A stretch of DNA of 64,000 nt from Nipponacmea schrenckii (lineage: Eukaryota; Mollusca; Gastropoda; Lottiidae), in NCBI GenBank assembly GCA_030562195.1, contig CM060200.1, positions 39,377,468 through 39,441,467 on the forward strand, written 5' to 3'. A program made the position numbers and the translations under genes. The stretch's first letter is position 1. Each line of letters starts with the position of its first letter. This document shows positions 48,222-60,969 of this stretch, piece by piece. Below the pieces are notes generated by a model that searched no databases, was not told the DNA's origin, and was given only the letters and a program-made list of their open reading frames with translations.

Positions 48222-49440
48222 TGATTACCTCAGATACAATGGAAATATCACGATGCGAATTATATTCGTATCCATTGATACATGATAGTTGATGATATGA
48301 GATAACCCCAGACTTATTGGTGGTAATATCAATGTGACACTGCTCGTATCGTATATCTTCTATAAGTTCACCCTCAATATTCCATGCGCTCCAGTCTGTT
48401 GTATTTGGTAAAGCAGAACAGTAATGCTCTGGGATGTAACCTAAAGGTAATATAAAGTGAATCAGCAAGATGAAGAGATCAAGAGTAAGATTTTCCAAAA
48501 AGAATATACGCACAGTGGAGGCTTTATGTGTACGATCAAATGTGAACGAATCCCATAATACGTTCCTTATTTCACAAATTCGTAAAAAAAATAAATCACT
48601 CAAAAAGGCGACCACATTCACGCGTCGGTGAGTTTTAATGAGATTATCGCTAATCGGTAATTTGATAATCTTGTACAGAATGACATGTTGCTGAAGGACG
48701 AGTGTACCTGATGTTGATATAAAAACAAATTATCGGATGAAAATGGATTAACGAGTGTTACAGGCAATTTAAATACAAGTAAGATAAATATATTTTTGGT
48801 GATTTACGGTAAATAATTTTGACATTGAAAACGATAGTTTCCGTGAAACTTTTGGTATCGAAAAGAAAAATAAATATGAAAGAATTGGTATTCTGTTGGT
48901 TGATCGGAGACATGCTAAATGATATAAACCCGACAACACATGTTTGAGTAAAAGCAAGATCCTATCATTTCCAAAATGTGAAAAAAACAAAATTGTCTTG
49001 CAGTTCTTCTCATAAGAGACCACCTACATTCAGCGACCGTTTTTGATATTCCCTTGAGTGAATTCAGGTAAATTTTGAAACCACCCACTGATTTATAAAC
49101 GTAAATCCATAGCTGTCGATTCCGTCGATTGTGATAATTACATAAAGCTTTGAAACATTCAATGTGCTGCAGTCTCTGAACTGCATACAACGCATTAGTA
49201 GATACAAAACAGCGGTCACTATTGAAAATTGCTACCTTGTACCACTTATATTGATGACAACAATATTTTTACGTCTGTATCGGGAATACACCAAATGTTA
49301 CCTAGAAATACAAAGGATAAAGCTGGAAAAGCACTGGCTAAACAGGAGACTGTACACAGAAATCCTTGTATTATCTGAAATCTCCCTTTGTTTCCTGCTG
49401 CGTAGATGATTTCATCAGTGTCCACCTTTTCACTCGGCAT

Positions 49441-50199
49441 CTTCCGTTTGACCATAGAACTGTATACTGACTGGAACGCCAAGTCAGGTCTACTTCCGCT
49501 TCAATTATGTTAAGGAGAATTTGACACTCCACATGCATGACTTACTTCCGGTGTAGTATAAGTAGATAGCGCTAAACAATAACAACAGCGATAAATCGAT
49601 ATTCATCAATGAAGATTAACATCTGCAACTCTTACAATTGTGTCACAGTTTTCTATAATATGTTATTATTAATACTTATCAATATGGTGTTTATTTTATA
49701 AAATATAAGTGATATAACTATGAAGTAGAAGTTGGGCTTGGTAATCTACTGATAGGCCTATACGCCCACTGTCTACTGTCACTACTGAGTGTCTGATGAA
49801 TCTGAACTTACCAAATAGAAAATATAGGTGGTGATAATTGCTGTATAGTTGGCTGTTCAGCAAGTCGTACAAGACATAAAGGTTTAAGTTTTTACCACCT
49901 ATTAAATTTTAAAAACATCCTAAATGGCGTTCAAGAATTTTGTAAATTGTAAGATCCACCAGGAAAGATGCATTAAATTTGGAGAGACTGACAGTCTGTG
50001 TTTCCAGACATTGAATTTATGTTTAATAATTTGTAGAAACATTGGACTTGGGGAAAAATATTCTGTTAGTGAAATAAAGGCTATTATACTTGGTTTATTT
50101 ATTCAGTTGTATTGTAAAATATTTCAGAAAAAAAACAAGCGGTTGCCTAGCAAGATACGCCCATTTTAAAATATATTTTCTGTTTTAACACCGCAGAAA
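49441..50199. other. Region upstream of SLC22 copy 2
   Basis: It should hold the 5'UTR and promoter, but no element is recognisable. Similarity to copy 1 stops within about 30 bp upstream of the shared MPSEK start. The frame at 49924-50169 has no domain. Confidence 0.45.
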
Positions 50200-50650
50200 C
50201 TCTAACCTAACATCATCTAGGTCCAATCCAATCATCAATATAAATGTTCACACCAAATTTGATTCAAATCAGATGAAACCTAGTCTCTATTGCATTTACT
50301 AGCTAATTATCATGTATTTGAACTAAGTCAAGGGCAATAACTCAAATATAGTCAATATTCAACTTGTTCAAGATCTCAATAAAAATGATTACATCAAATT
50401 TCACTCAAATCAGATGAAAACTGCATTGTCTATCGCAATCACAAGCTAATTTCGCCTCGTTCTGACTTCAACGATCACACAAAATTTCATTCAAATGAGA
50501 TGAAAACTGTTGTCTCTATTGTGTTCAAAAGTCTATTTCGATGGATTTTGACAAAATCAAATAAATCAAAATATGTTCTCCGAAAAATCATCACTATCAA
50601 ACTTGTCTAATATCTCATTAATATCAATGATCACAGAAAGTTTCATTCAA
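50200..50650 (+). repeat. Degenerate tandem repeat, unit about 100-140 bp
   Basis: Three to four diverged modules repeat caccaaattt(g/c)a(t/c)tcaaatcag followed by atgaaaactg, then tctctattg, then cacaagcta. They resemble an interspersed repeat type common in molluscs. Confidence 0.65.
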
Positions 50651-51459
50651 ACCTTATAATGTGGGAGTATAAAATGAAATAACACAATACTTTATAATTT
50701 TGTAAGTAATTTATTAATTATTAGAAGAGCAATTCATTTGATGTTTTTTTGGTTTTTTTTATTTAACTAAACTTTTTCAACAGTGTACATTTTTTTACGT
50801 TGACAAGTTTTTAGTTTCAATAGTTGAACGAACAAGTTGTTTTCAGGGCAGGAAAGGATAATATAGAGAATAGGATGATAAAAGAAAGTATAGGAAAGTA
50901 GAATATAGGGTAGTAAGGAATAGCTTGTAGGAGAGAAGTATATTACAAGATGAAGTTTGAGATGAGTTTGAGCCTAATTTTGTGTCACAGTTTTTATAAT
51001 TCATTTGATGTTAAATGATATAAACAATGCAGGTTTATTTTAAAAATATTATCAATAAGATGTACAGAATTGAAAGAAAACAAGGAATATTATTTGAATA
51101 ATAACTTTGTTGCACATGATAAATGAGATTTTTGATTTGGGAAATTGCTTTGCTTGTATGAATTTTTAGTATCATCACATAAACAAACTCTGTCTTTATA
51201 GTTAATTTGCCTGTACCTTCCTGTTTCAACACCTAATTTATGAGCACACAATCCAGTGAAAGATTGCATTCACTAAAATGTGTGTAAATATAGGACGTTA
51301 CCATCTGTTTTTAAACCAATATGTCTCAAAAAATATCACCAACAAAAGAATACCAGGCATATAATATATCATGGCTATGGAGACTTTGGCTTAACTAAAT
51401 ACTAAACAATAACTGTAACTTTAAAAGAAAATATAAACTGATGCATAACATCAATACAA
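50651..51459. other. Non-coding stretch
   Basis: AT-rich; no exon or repeat family was recognised. Confidence 0.5.
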
Positions 51460-51790
51460 GGCTTTTCTGCACCTTCTGGGCAACGCCGTGCGTTGTGTAA
51501 TAAGAGAAATTTTGTCAGGACAGCGGCATTAACCTTCTCTTTTTTCGATTTCCAATTGTCGAGGGATCTTCAACTGTACAATGGGGCACGGTTTATTGTC
51601 CACAAACTTGTCCATGTCAGTCCACCCGACCTGCAATCACTGACAAGAGAAATCGGGTTAAAAACAGAAGGTATTATTTCGGCATTTGCCAGGATATGGA
51701 GTAAGACAGCTCCACACGCGTACTCCGATAGGCTCTGAAAGGCTAATGTAATGTTGCAGGGCAAACCCCCACGCTTGTTTACTGTTGTGT
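51460..51790 (-). mobile_element. SINE core/tail fragment
   Basis: Contains cttttctgcaccttctgggc, gatttccaattgtcgaggga and gcacggtttattgtccac in the order seen at 40580-40862. An open frame over it (51493-51738) is a by-product of the repeat, not a gene. Confidence 0.65.
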
Positions 51791-54700
51791 TTTGTTCTTA
51801 ATTAATTCACAGTATAGTCCAAATAGCTAATGGCCGAATTTTGATATATATTAGATTTTAATAACGCATTGAAAATCTCGACATTCTTTACTATTTTGGC
51901 AAGTTTTTCTTGAATGGAAGTCGAACCGTACGTCAAAGGATTGTGAAAAATGATGGAAAGCTGTGATCCAGTTCTGTCGAAGTAAATAGTATACATCTTC
52001 ATTCATTAAAACTTTAAGCTAGAAAATATGTTTGTAGTAATGGAATAGAGATATATCGCAAGTTTGAAAAGAACCAATATTGTCTGATTCGTCAACAATG
52101 TTTGGGATTGTTTCCCTTTAACGACAGTAAATCTATGCTGTAAGGATTAAAGAACTCCAGAGCTCTTCACATTGAGTTATATTCAATCCACCTCTTAAGA
52201 GGCATGTGCTTATACTCTTATGGTATTACAAAGGTGGTTATAGAGCTAATTTGGAAATTGATCACTTCTCTATGTCACTCGAGATAAAGGTTTTGCACAC
52301 TTCTCATGGCATCAGCTGATATCTCCCCTTCAGAACTTCCATTGAGTACTCAAATAAACAACATAGTTACACTGTGAGTATTTGTACATTTGTCACCCTC
52401 CTTATGTTTAAAATATTATTAAAGAATCGCTTTTTATGGTGGCGTATTAACATAAGCCTTGTCCTTTTTCCGAATCCAATTAATATATAATCATTGTAAC
52501 TGATATGTAAATTTTTATTCAATAAATATTGTTTAAATCAGGTAACTTTCTGACAGCTGTAACGTCTTCACAGTAAAATACACAGGAAAAGATGAATTTT
52601 TCATTTCGAAAATAATCGAATTAGTTTATTATGTGAGTATTTTATGGGTTTTGGCCGTTTGATGTCGAATTTTATAGATTATTAATTAGAGAGGAATAGT
52701 ATATATTTCTGAAAATTCAATTCGATGTTCATGCACTGAAACTAATTGAATTCTGACATTTAAGGTGTTGAACCATACATTCCATAAGCAGAACCAAATT
52801 CAGCTCATTTCTGTTAACAAAGAAGTGTCAGGTTTTGAGATTGGCATTCAGTATCAATAGTTTGGCAAGTAGTGTTTATCAATTCACCGTATTTCTACTT
52901 GAGGTAATTCCATACGTATTGATTCACGAAATCTTTTTACACTCCAACAATAATCGGCAAACTATCTGAATTATTGTGGATGATGAAATAACCTTGAGCA
53001 GAATTTCAACAATGTGTTGATTTGTACGAATATAAAGTATTCGATAAACGTCTTGTCATGTAAACTATCGTGGGCAGCATCTCTTGTTAAATTTGGAACG
53101 AGTTGGTAAACAGATTGCATTCAGACGTCAATGCAATGTAACCATAACAGCGCGAGGACCATCCTTTTGCAATATTGAAGCCTCCAGGCAGTTATTAACC
53201 TTACATGAAGCTAATTGAAATTCGAACTCGCTGACAAACTCATGGTGAAATCTTTCGTAATTCATTTAAATCGAGCACTGTTTCATTCAAGAAAGCACAA
53301 AATCGATGGACAATAACAAACTAAGAATTGTATTGTCAACATCTTGACGGTTATTAAATATGAAAGGTAATTATGAGTCTTCAAATTCTTATTCCTGATG
53401 CCTATTGAATTTTCAGAGAGTTGGAAGTATTTCAAAATCTGACCTTACAGCTGTATATTTTGGATTTAAGTTTATATTGTTTATATCAGGGCAGATATGT
53501 TCCTTTCTAAAAGTTTCTGTTAATTGGAGAGTGACATTGCTAGTGAAAATGCTGTAAATGCTGTAGAAGTCATGCAGAAAATATCAACAACATCATAACG
53601 AAATAACAAACGTTGAAAAAGAATAATAGTACAGAATGCAATATTAGATTCCGTTTAAATATCTTCAGATTGAAGTTTGTTCTTTTTGTGCGATTAAATT
53701 ACTTCTTGAAAAGTAGCACTCTATGAATGGAATTGTTCTTTGAATTTTTAATATGTAACAGAATATTCATATACACTAGCGGCACATGTTCTCTAGAATA
53801 AATTCAAAGATTGGTTTGTAGGTTATACGACATAGGCTTGATCCCAGTATCTAGAGTATATTAAGGCATTTCACGCTCCGTCTTATACCTTGACATTTGT
53901 TCTTGAATCAGGGAAGTTTGTAAATGTAAAGAATTGATTGGAATTTGCTGCTAGAAAGTGATTTTAAATATTACATCGCCAAATTTAAAAGCGATTACCA
54001 ATCTTATCGTTCGAGTTGTATTTCAATCAAGAAACGTATTAAGTTGATATCCATTCTATTTGGCATTAAAAAAACTCATTTAGTAAAAAATTTAGCTCTA
54101 TCGCTTCAGTAGTTTGTCAGATATCGGTCCGTAAAGATAATCTATTTATAGAACACAATGGAGTAATCCTCTATGTAGACGTACAAATTACGTTGTCAGT
54201 TGACATTTTTGAGTACTACGTCATCAGCTAAATAAACCTTTTCTATGTTCGTCCAATGACATTGCGTTTGTCGTTCAGTTTTGTATTGGGGGAATCTAGA
54301 AGTCACGTGATTTCCCATAAATCCTTACGTCACATGTAAACAGAGAAATTTTATGATTGGTGGGTAGGGGTGTTTTGACATGTGCTAATCCATTTTTTTA
54401 GCACTCCAATTATGTGGTTATCGGTTCATATCGATGCCTAAAAGGTGCTTAAAGATTTCTACAGCATGAAAGACAATCTTTTAACAACATGATCGTTAAT
54501 TACGTAAGGTTTACATGTGTTTGCAAAATGTTGAAAAAAAACTGCCATTTTTCCAAAAGCACATCTCGCTTACAATTTATCCGATCTTTACAAACTTTGG
54601 TTTCAGCTAAAGCTTACGATGTCCAACTTTACGTTGGCTTTTTTTTTTATAAAATGAATAGTTTTTTAAAAATTCAATTTTTCGTGAATGCACACGCAAA

Positions 54701-55244
54701 ATTTTGATTACTATCAATATCTTCAAAACAAAACAAAATTTTCCAAAAAGCCAACGTTAAGTTGTAGAGATACATGTAGACTTGTGTTGTGCAAAATTTC
54801 AAACTTCTATATTAAATAGCCTAGTAGATATGGTAATTTTAAGGGAATAATTGACGTTTTTTTCGTTTATCTTTCATACCCTTTTTCTCAAAGTTGAGAT
54901 GTCATAAATAAATAAATTTTGCATTTTTAGATAGCTAAAAGTCCCCTCTTTCCATCGATATTCAAATATTTCAGATAGGTGGAAAAGAAGTGGTTGAAAT
55001 CGTCTATTTTGTGTACATAGGTTTAGGGTTGTCAACTCCCTTAGGTGTAAGAAATCAAGTGATCTGATTTACATTCCTAGCTTGAAGTGAAAGGATTTAG
55101 AATGAGACTATTTAGACAAATTGGTTTAGCTAGATTTAATATAGAAAATTATAGTAAATTGTGTTCGGGATGATTACTGACTGGTCATTTTAACCAATTA
55201 ATCTGAACTGACCTACATCTTCTGAGCGCCTTAAATTTTTAAAA
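51791..55244. other. Non-coding stretch
   Basis: About 3.4 kb without a recognisable gene. One inverted pair stands out near 54620-54770: tccaactttacgttggcttt and aaaagccaacgttaagttg. Confidence 0.5.
54619..54768. repeat. Inverted repeat, arms about 20 bp
   Basis: The plus-strand word caactttacgttggctttt returns inverted as aaaagccaacgttaagttg about 120 bp later, with one mismatch. It may be the ends of a small foldback element. Confidence 0.5.
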
Positions 55245-55853
55245 TTGGAAGGCAAGAAAAAATGGACTGCCGCTATAAAAATCAGACAAACGACACATTT
55301 TATTTATTTAACCAACAACAACCACCAGATTGAACTATCATGGATCCCGTCGCACGTCTTCATCCCTGGAAACGAACAAGCTGACCGTGTTGCCAAGGAC
55401 AGTTTGGGTCTGGAGAATATCGAGCCTGTAAAATTCTCGTATGAAGAATTTTGCAGTCTCGTGTCCTCTAAGATCAACCAGAAATGGGACGACATGCTAA
55501 GGAACCTCAACACCGATAGATACCAGATCGATCCGAAGATACCAAACCAAACCAAAATTAACCATCCTTCTGTAGCCATCTGCAAACTGGTAACCAGACT
55601 ACGCACCAACCATGTCATGCGAGACCATCAGTTCAATGCCATTAAATGCCGATGCGGACACGTTGCCACCAGGACGCATCTTCTCATTCAATGCACCGAA
55701 TTGAAACCATCTCGTAAGACATTGACGGACTACCTGGAAACCAACGGCATACCAATCACCATACAGAATATTTTGGCTCCACCCACGGACCACTGGTACA
55801 AAATAATGGAACTCATCTACCAATTTATTACCACATCTGTTTTAAACAGATAA
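55245..55853 (+). CDS. Non-LTR retrotransposon RNase H and C-terminal fragment
   Basis: 202 codons. Residues about 25-52 carry the end of a retrotransposon RNase H domain (HQIELSWIPSHVFIPGNEQA with the following Asp). Residues about 110-155 carry the C-terminal Cys/His-rich part (KLVTRLRTNHVMR, CRCGH, THLLIQC) found after RNase H in I/Jockey-type elements. The upstream RNase H half, reverse transcriptase and endonuclease are absent, so this is a 5'-truncated insertion starting at about 55250. The frame itself is intact to its stop, which suggests a younger insertion than the LINE at 40950-42862. It is followed by a 3'UTR to about 56370. Confidence 0.88.
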   Translation: MEGKKKWTAAIKIRQTTHFIYLTNNNHQIELSWIPSHVFIPGNEQADRVAKDSLGLENIEPVKFSYEEFCSLVSSKINQKWDDMLRNLNTDRYQIDPKIPNQTKINHPSVAICKLVTRLRTNHVMRDHQFNAIKCRCGHVATRTHLLIQCTELKPSRKTLTDYLETNGIPITIQNILAPPTDHWYKIMELIYQFITTSVLNR

Positions 55854-55929
55854 CCTAAGTTTCTTTTAAAATTTATATAATCAATTTTCAAAACAAGTTT
55901 CATAGCAGAAACAAAAGAGAACATCTTAT

Positions 55930-55966
<37 letters not shown>

Positions 55967-56370
55967 TGAAAGCTTTTTTCTCTTCTTCTCTCCTTTCTCA
56001 CGTCTCCTTTTCTTCTTTCTTTTAGGTCTTCAACTCTTCCAAGCACAGACAGATAATCAAACCAAACCAAACCAAACCAAACCAAACCAAACCAACAACC
56101 ACCAACAAGAACCACCATGATCATAACGAGTTTTGGAAGAATGTAGAAGACTGAATCACTCACGCCACACTATCCAGGGCCGAGTTTCACCGCCATGACA
56201 TTCGTTCCGACCAGATCGTACGATTTCTCAAACCACCACCAAACCAACAGTTTTCTAAATCATCCAATTGATTCTAAATCCACTACCAACGACCACCAAA
56301 GTGCAACTACCTAGTTTGCGATATCAGCAATTGCTGGAAGCGAACGTTAACTCGCCATTTACCTACCTAC
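55854..56370 (+). mobile_element. 3'UTR of the non-LTR retrotransposon
   Basis: It contains a long T run (about 55933-55965), a pyrimidine-rich stretch, an (accaa)n microsatellite at about 56056-56093 and then the tail block shared with 2690-2905, ending in cctacctacc. The shared tail ties the two loci to one element family. Confidence 0.75.
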
Positions 56371-59300
56371 CACATTTTATTACTAACTAAGATCATGCCC
56401 CAATACCCCTGCGAAAAATCAATTCTCTGAAAAATCGTTCTGTTATATACTGTTGTGTTGGCATTTAAGGTATTAGAAATGTTTTCATTAATATAGTGTA
56501 AGATAAGAGGTAAACGTTATTTAACCAACAAAGGTGTAGCATATATAATGTACTGTATGGTGGTAGCCTTTATAAATCATAAACATGTAAATATTTACAT
56601 TTACATTTCTACTATTACTGCCTTTAATAAACCAGTTTAGTAAACGCGTTTATTTTTCGATAAACTGTGGAATGTCACGTGACAACATGACGTAGACAGT
56701 ACCCAACAATGACACAATCTAAGATTTGTGGCAAATTTAAATAATTGGTCAGGTAAAACAGCGCAATTGTATTAATAAAAGTATCAAAAATATAAAAGGA
56801 ATTAAAAGATGGTCTCTACATTATTGATGTGCAAACGCAAGTGGTCAAGTGCCAAACTGAAAAAATGACCAATCTAACGGAACAAACGTGTAATTCTTAA
56901 GTAATGATATCTAATATTAGTAGTTAATATTTGTCGTTCAATAATTATGCTATAATCGCGTCTTACTATGTTCTTATGTTCAGTATAAAAATAAATTAAT
57001 AAATCAGGGTCGGGTTTGGAAATATAAAAAATATGCTTATTTCATTCCTACACAAAAAGGAGAAACATTATTTAACAAATTTAAATTACCATTGAACTTT
57101 TCCATGAAACACTGTGCTAGCTAGAACCTGACAAGATTCATTAAAAGGGAATCCATTGGAGTAAAGAACATCCTAGTATGAAGCTATACTCTGTTGTATT
57201 TGTTTTTAAAGTCACTGGACTTAAAGTAACTTAATTCCTGTCCTATCTCTATAATTAATACATTTTCTTCAGAATAATAAAGTGCAATCTGTTAACGTTC
57301 AGAAATTGAAAATGTTACATTGTCAATCGATAGTGATCTATATTCGGTAGTTGGTGTTTCCGAAGAAGATAAATCTATAAGGATCTTTTATTTTCCAAAT
57401 TTAGATGTCGCATCTATTGTCTTACAGGTTTCTCCGAACTGTGTCACTAACAAGAACAAAGTAGGCTACACCAGACGCATGCTACCATTCAAGCTTTATG
57501 AACCACTGAAGGTCAGGAGCTAAGAGAATTAAGGAAAGATTCTATCAGCTCAGATACCAGTAGAATGTCGCGATTGAATAAGTCTATGGAGAATATTTCG
57601 TGGCTCTGGAAGATTGTACAATAGTATTATAGAATACGTATCTCGAATACTGTTTTTGACATAGTCTTATTAATAATTTGTAGAATGGGGGTGTGTAGTG
57701 TGTATGGTGGGTAGGGCACGTTATTCTACCATTGGAATGCTTGTTATGTCATAATGTTGGTATGGATAAATTGGGGGTAAAATTACAACACAGGAACATT
57801 GACATCAATGTAAATATTTTAAATCTCTGGATACACTTCTAAATACTGGTACTACATATAGTTCATATCAAGCATGCACTATATTCTAGCATGTCTGGTC
57901 AGTCTCCCTAACTCTGACCAGTACTATACTTACATCTCTCTCTCTCTGGCCAACACCACTCACCTCTCATGTCCAAATTAGACTGACCGGTGCAGAGTAT
58001 ATATCAGTAACTGATCCGTGCAAAGCATACTAATATTGAACGAAACAGGTTACAAAAAGGGAGTACGGTGACCCATTGGGGAGATGATTGCATTGTGAAG
58101 TCAACAAAGTGCTCAAACTGCGAGTAGAGGGCTAAATGTAACGTAAATGGTGAACGCCCGACGAGGGGATTTTCATCATCATAATGATCGTTTTATCATC
58201 TAAAGATGTTTTGTCAGTACATATACATGTATAACATTATTAAGGTATTTTATATCTTTTGTCTATAGTAGTAATACTATTAAAACCAGATAAGCATCAA
58301 GAGCTTTGATCTGTCTCTAACACGGATTCTTAGTTAACCAACAGGTGCTCCAGACTGACCATGATTGCTATTGTTTTTCTACTAGATAAAATATGTAGGT
58401 GTTTATAAATGAATGAGACTTAAATAGAATTTTATCTTATTTTGTTCTTCAGTGACTAAAGTTATATTGATAACATATAGTTTTTATATTATGATGTCTC
58501 GGCGTGTCTCAATGAAATATATTAAATCAAGACAAATTAACCTTATTCAAGACATTGGAGATTTTAATGTAAAAAATTCCTCAGGGCAATTTTAGTGATA
58601 AGAAGACGTTATTTAACAAAACAACTTCCCGAGGCTCTTAAATATTAGTTTTCAATTATGTTTTTTGTAAACAGGATCTGGGTCACTCTTAAACTAGGAT
58701 CGTCAAGTGGGTGTTGATTCTAGCTACGGCCATTCGTAAATTAAAGTAAATTGTAAATTGCAGTAGTCCGTCTTTACTAGCTAAATGGAAAAGTAATACA
58801 CAAGGCCCAATTCCCATCTGATTCAATTCCCATCTGATTCTTTTAAAAGATAGTCCTTACAGATACGATAGGAACTTAGCATGCAACAAATATGTCATTC
58901 CATCTGGAATAAACTTCAAAAAAACTTATAAAATAAAGTAAGTAAACAGATTAAAATATGAATGCAGTGGTCGCTATAACACTTTTATTCGTTATATACT
59001 ATGACGATGAATAATGAAGTTGTGTTATTCTGTAAATAGACATTGAAGTATATAAAACTTACCTACTTAAAACACAGTACATCATGGCAATAACCGGGAT
59101 TGCGTGACTCAACTAAACTCTAGTTTTAAAACACTAAAGAAATAAATGAACAGACACATAAATAAAATATTACTTAATTGATAAAGTAAAAAAGGAAATT
59201 TTTCAAGTAGTTTTTTTGTGCATTGCATCATTCGCTTCATTGGCAAATTACCACGTACCACGTACAAATAAGGTAATAAATTGTATTGTACATGTTTTTT

Positions 59301-59604
59301 GAAAGTTATTATCATTCAAAGTTGTCCATCTTCATTAAAGGGAAGATAGGCGTTAGAATACACTCGTCCTACGGCTTATATTTGTGTTTAATATTGACTA
59401 TTAGTTAAATAAGTATGCATTTTAAAAAGCCACAATAAAAATATATTCGGAATTTTAAAAAAAAGTGAGCCAGCGATGATTCCATTCAGTTTGAGAATAA
59501 AAGCGTCTGGCAAATCAACGCTAGAACATCATTGTGCAATTCAACAGTAGGGGTCAAGGACGCGTAAAAACCCACATGTTAGAGTTACTTCCCTTTATAT
59601 TTAC
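56371..59604. other. Non-coding stretch
   Basis: An open frame at 57320-57523 has protein-like composition, but no domain and no clear splice partners. Nothing else was recognised. Confidence 0.45.
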
Positions 59605-59803
59605 ACGATTTGAAAATCGCTTGATGGATGGCTCAAGCGTTTTATGATGAACTACTTTATTTTGGGGATTTATCGGATTTTAGAGGGATTTTGATGTATA
59701 GGTTTGACACCAGGTAAGTCCACTGATGGATATATACTGTTATTGTCCAAATTTGAGTGAACTTAAATTTTTATGTTCGTTCTAACGCCTATTATCCCTT
59801 TAA
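59605..59803 (+). mobile_element. TTAA-type MITE, right half
   Basis: It has tttgacaccaggtaagtcca, ctgatggatatatact, tattgtcc, then acttaaatttttatgttcgt and attatccctttaa, matching the right half of 60970-61313. The TTAA end is at 59800-59803. The left terminus is not recognisable. Confidence 0.7.
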
Positions 59804-59834
59804 CCCCGTGAGATGGAAACGTTTGGTTGATTTC

Positions 59835-60063
59835 TACGGTGGCCCATATACGACATTCCTCTTTGTTTAGTTTTCAGTTAAAAAAAAATTCAGAAGGCTG
59901 GGTGAAAACCTAAAAAATAAAATCATAAAACTTATTTGGGGTTTTCGGTTTTTATTTTGAGGTTTCACCCGGGTGAAAAGAGTTTTAGGTTTTCACCCAG
60001 CCTTCTGAAATTTTTTTTAACTGAAACAAAAAAAATGATGAATGTCGTATATGGGCCACCGTA
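59835..60063. mobile_element. Foldback MITE, 229 bp, with 6-bp target duplication
   Basis: The left arm starts tacggtggcccatatacgac and the right arm is its near-perfect reverse complement, ending gtcgtatatgggccaccgta. Arms of about 80 bp include gttaaaaaaaa and cagaaggctgggtgaaaacc, leaving a short centre. Flanks gatttc (59829-59834) and gatttc (60064-60069) form a 6-bp duplication. It has no coding capacity. Confidence 0.88.
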
Positions 60064-60969
60064 GATTTCTCTCCATATGCCGGTTGACTATTTGATCTAT
60101 ATTTGTAACCTAACCTAGTGTCCTTCAAAATTATCCCTTTGTATGTAGAGACGCTGCCTGAAGAAGGAATCCGATACTTACCAACTAAAAGTAAGAAAGA
60201 TGAGACTAATGGAAAATGTGTATCCCTTATTTACCTTGGGGAATATTTTTACACTATTGATGAATCGTCGGACGTGATAGTTTAGAGTTGAATAAATGTC
60301 TGTAATAATGTCATTGTCAGAAGTGGTTCAGGAAAGACTGACATAACCGTAATAAATGGCTTGTATTTGATTAATGTAGCACATTTCAATGTGACAGGAT
60401 ATTGCTTTAAGTAGCTGTATATTATGGAAACCTTACACAGTTTATTTAATCCAATTAAGTCAATTATTTTCACTCAAAAAGTCCGATCGACAGATTTAGA
60501 TACGAAATGTTCTCTAACATTTAAATCCCCCATCTGACTGCCTTAACTCTCGAGATAATAATAATAATAATAATAATAATAATTACATGACAACAAAATT
60601 ACTCTATTATACTTCTTCTCTTTAATTTAAGCAACGTTTCAATTCACATACAGGAATCTTTATCAAGCAGTTCCTGTAAAAGATAAAAGATACAAAAAAG
60701 CAACAAATACATTAATACAGTAAGTAATAATATGGAATTTTTAAAAATAATGATATAATTCTTTTGTAAGAATATATATATGTACAATATTAACAAGGTT
60801 TTAATACATGTACAGACAAACAAATATTTTTTGTCCATAATCATATATTTGTATGGAGGAGGGAGGTAGGATGTGTTCAGGCTTAAGATGTTAACTTATC
60901 ATTTAAAAATATGATTTTAGAATTACCCAATGGATTCAGTGTAAATACATTAACAGGAATAAAAATCAA
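60064..60969. other. Non-coding stretch
   Basis: Contains an (AAT)n microsatellite at about 60557-60582. No exon was seen. Confidence 0.5.

Larger units (their letters stand above)
42973..49440 (-). pseudogene. SLC22-family transporter, second copy, probably inactivated
   Basis: Exon counterparts of copy 1 are at 49302-49440, 48229-48440, 47097-47327, 46600-46802, 45428-45829, 44879-45013, 44525-44610, 44064-44136, 43429-about 43481 (truncated) and 42973-43158. All but the ninth have the same length as in copy 1. Exons 1-7 and 10 have open frames and good splice words. In exon 5, 11 of the compared 149 residues differ, so the duplication is fairly recent. Two lesions are visible. The acceptor of exon 8 reads ttattgg where copy 1 has ttattag. 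The first third of exon 9 and its acceptor are replaced by 17 C (43482-43498, plus strand) and unrelated sequence. An upstream AG near exon 8 would add 20 nt and shift the frame. If the C run is an assembly error, only the exon 8 site argues for loss of function. Confidence 0.8.

Noticed and set aside
48915..49190. Similar minus-strand frames in intron 1 of both SLC22 copies (also 39791-40063)
   Set aside because: Their similarity is explained by duplication of the intron; they lie between exons whose splice sites join perfectly without them.
51493..51738. 81-codon plus-strand frame
   Set aside because: Lies inside a SINE core/tail fragment; the frame is a by-product of the repeat.
55900..56163. 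87-codon minus-strand frame with poly-lysine and GLVWFG repeats
   Set aside because: It translates the T run and the (accaa)n microsatellite of a retrotransposon 3'UTR.
57320..57523. 67-codon plus-strand frame with protein-like composition
   Set aside because: Possible last exon of an unknown gene, but no acceptor or partner exon could be assigned and no family was recognised.
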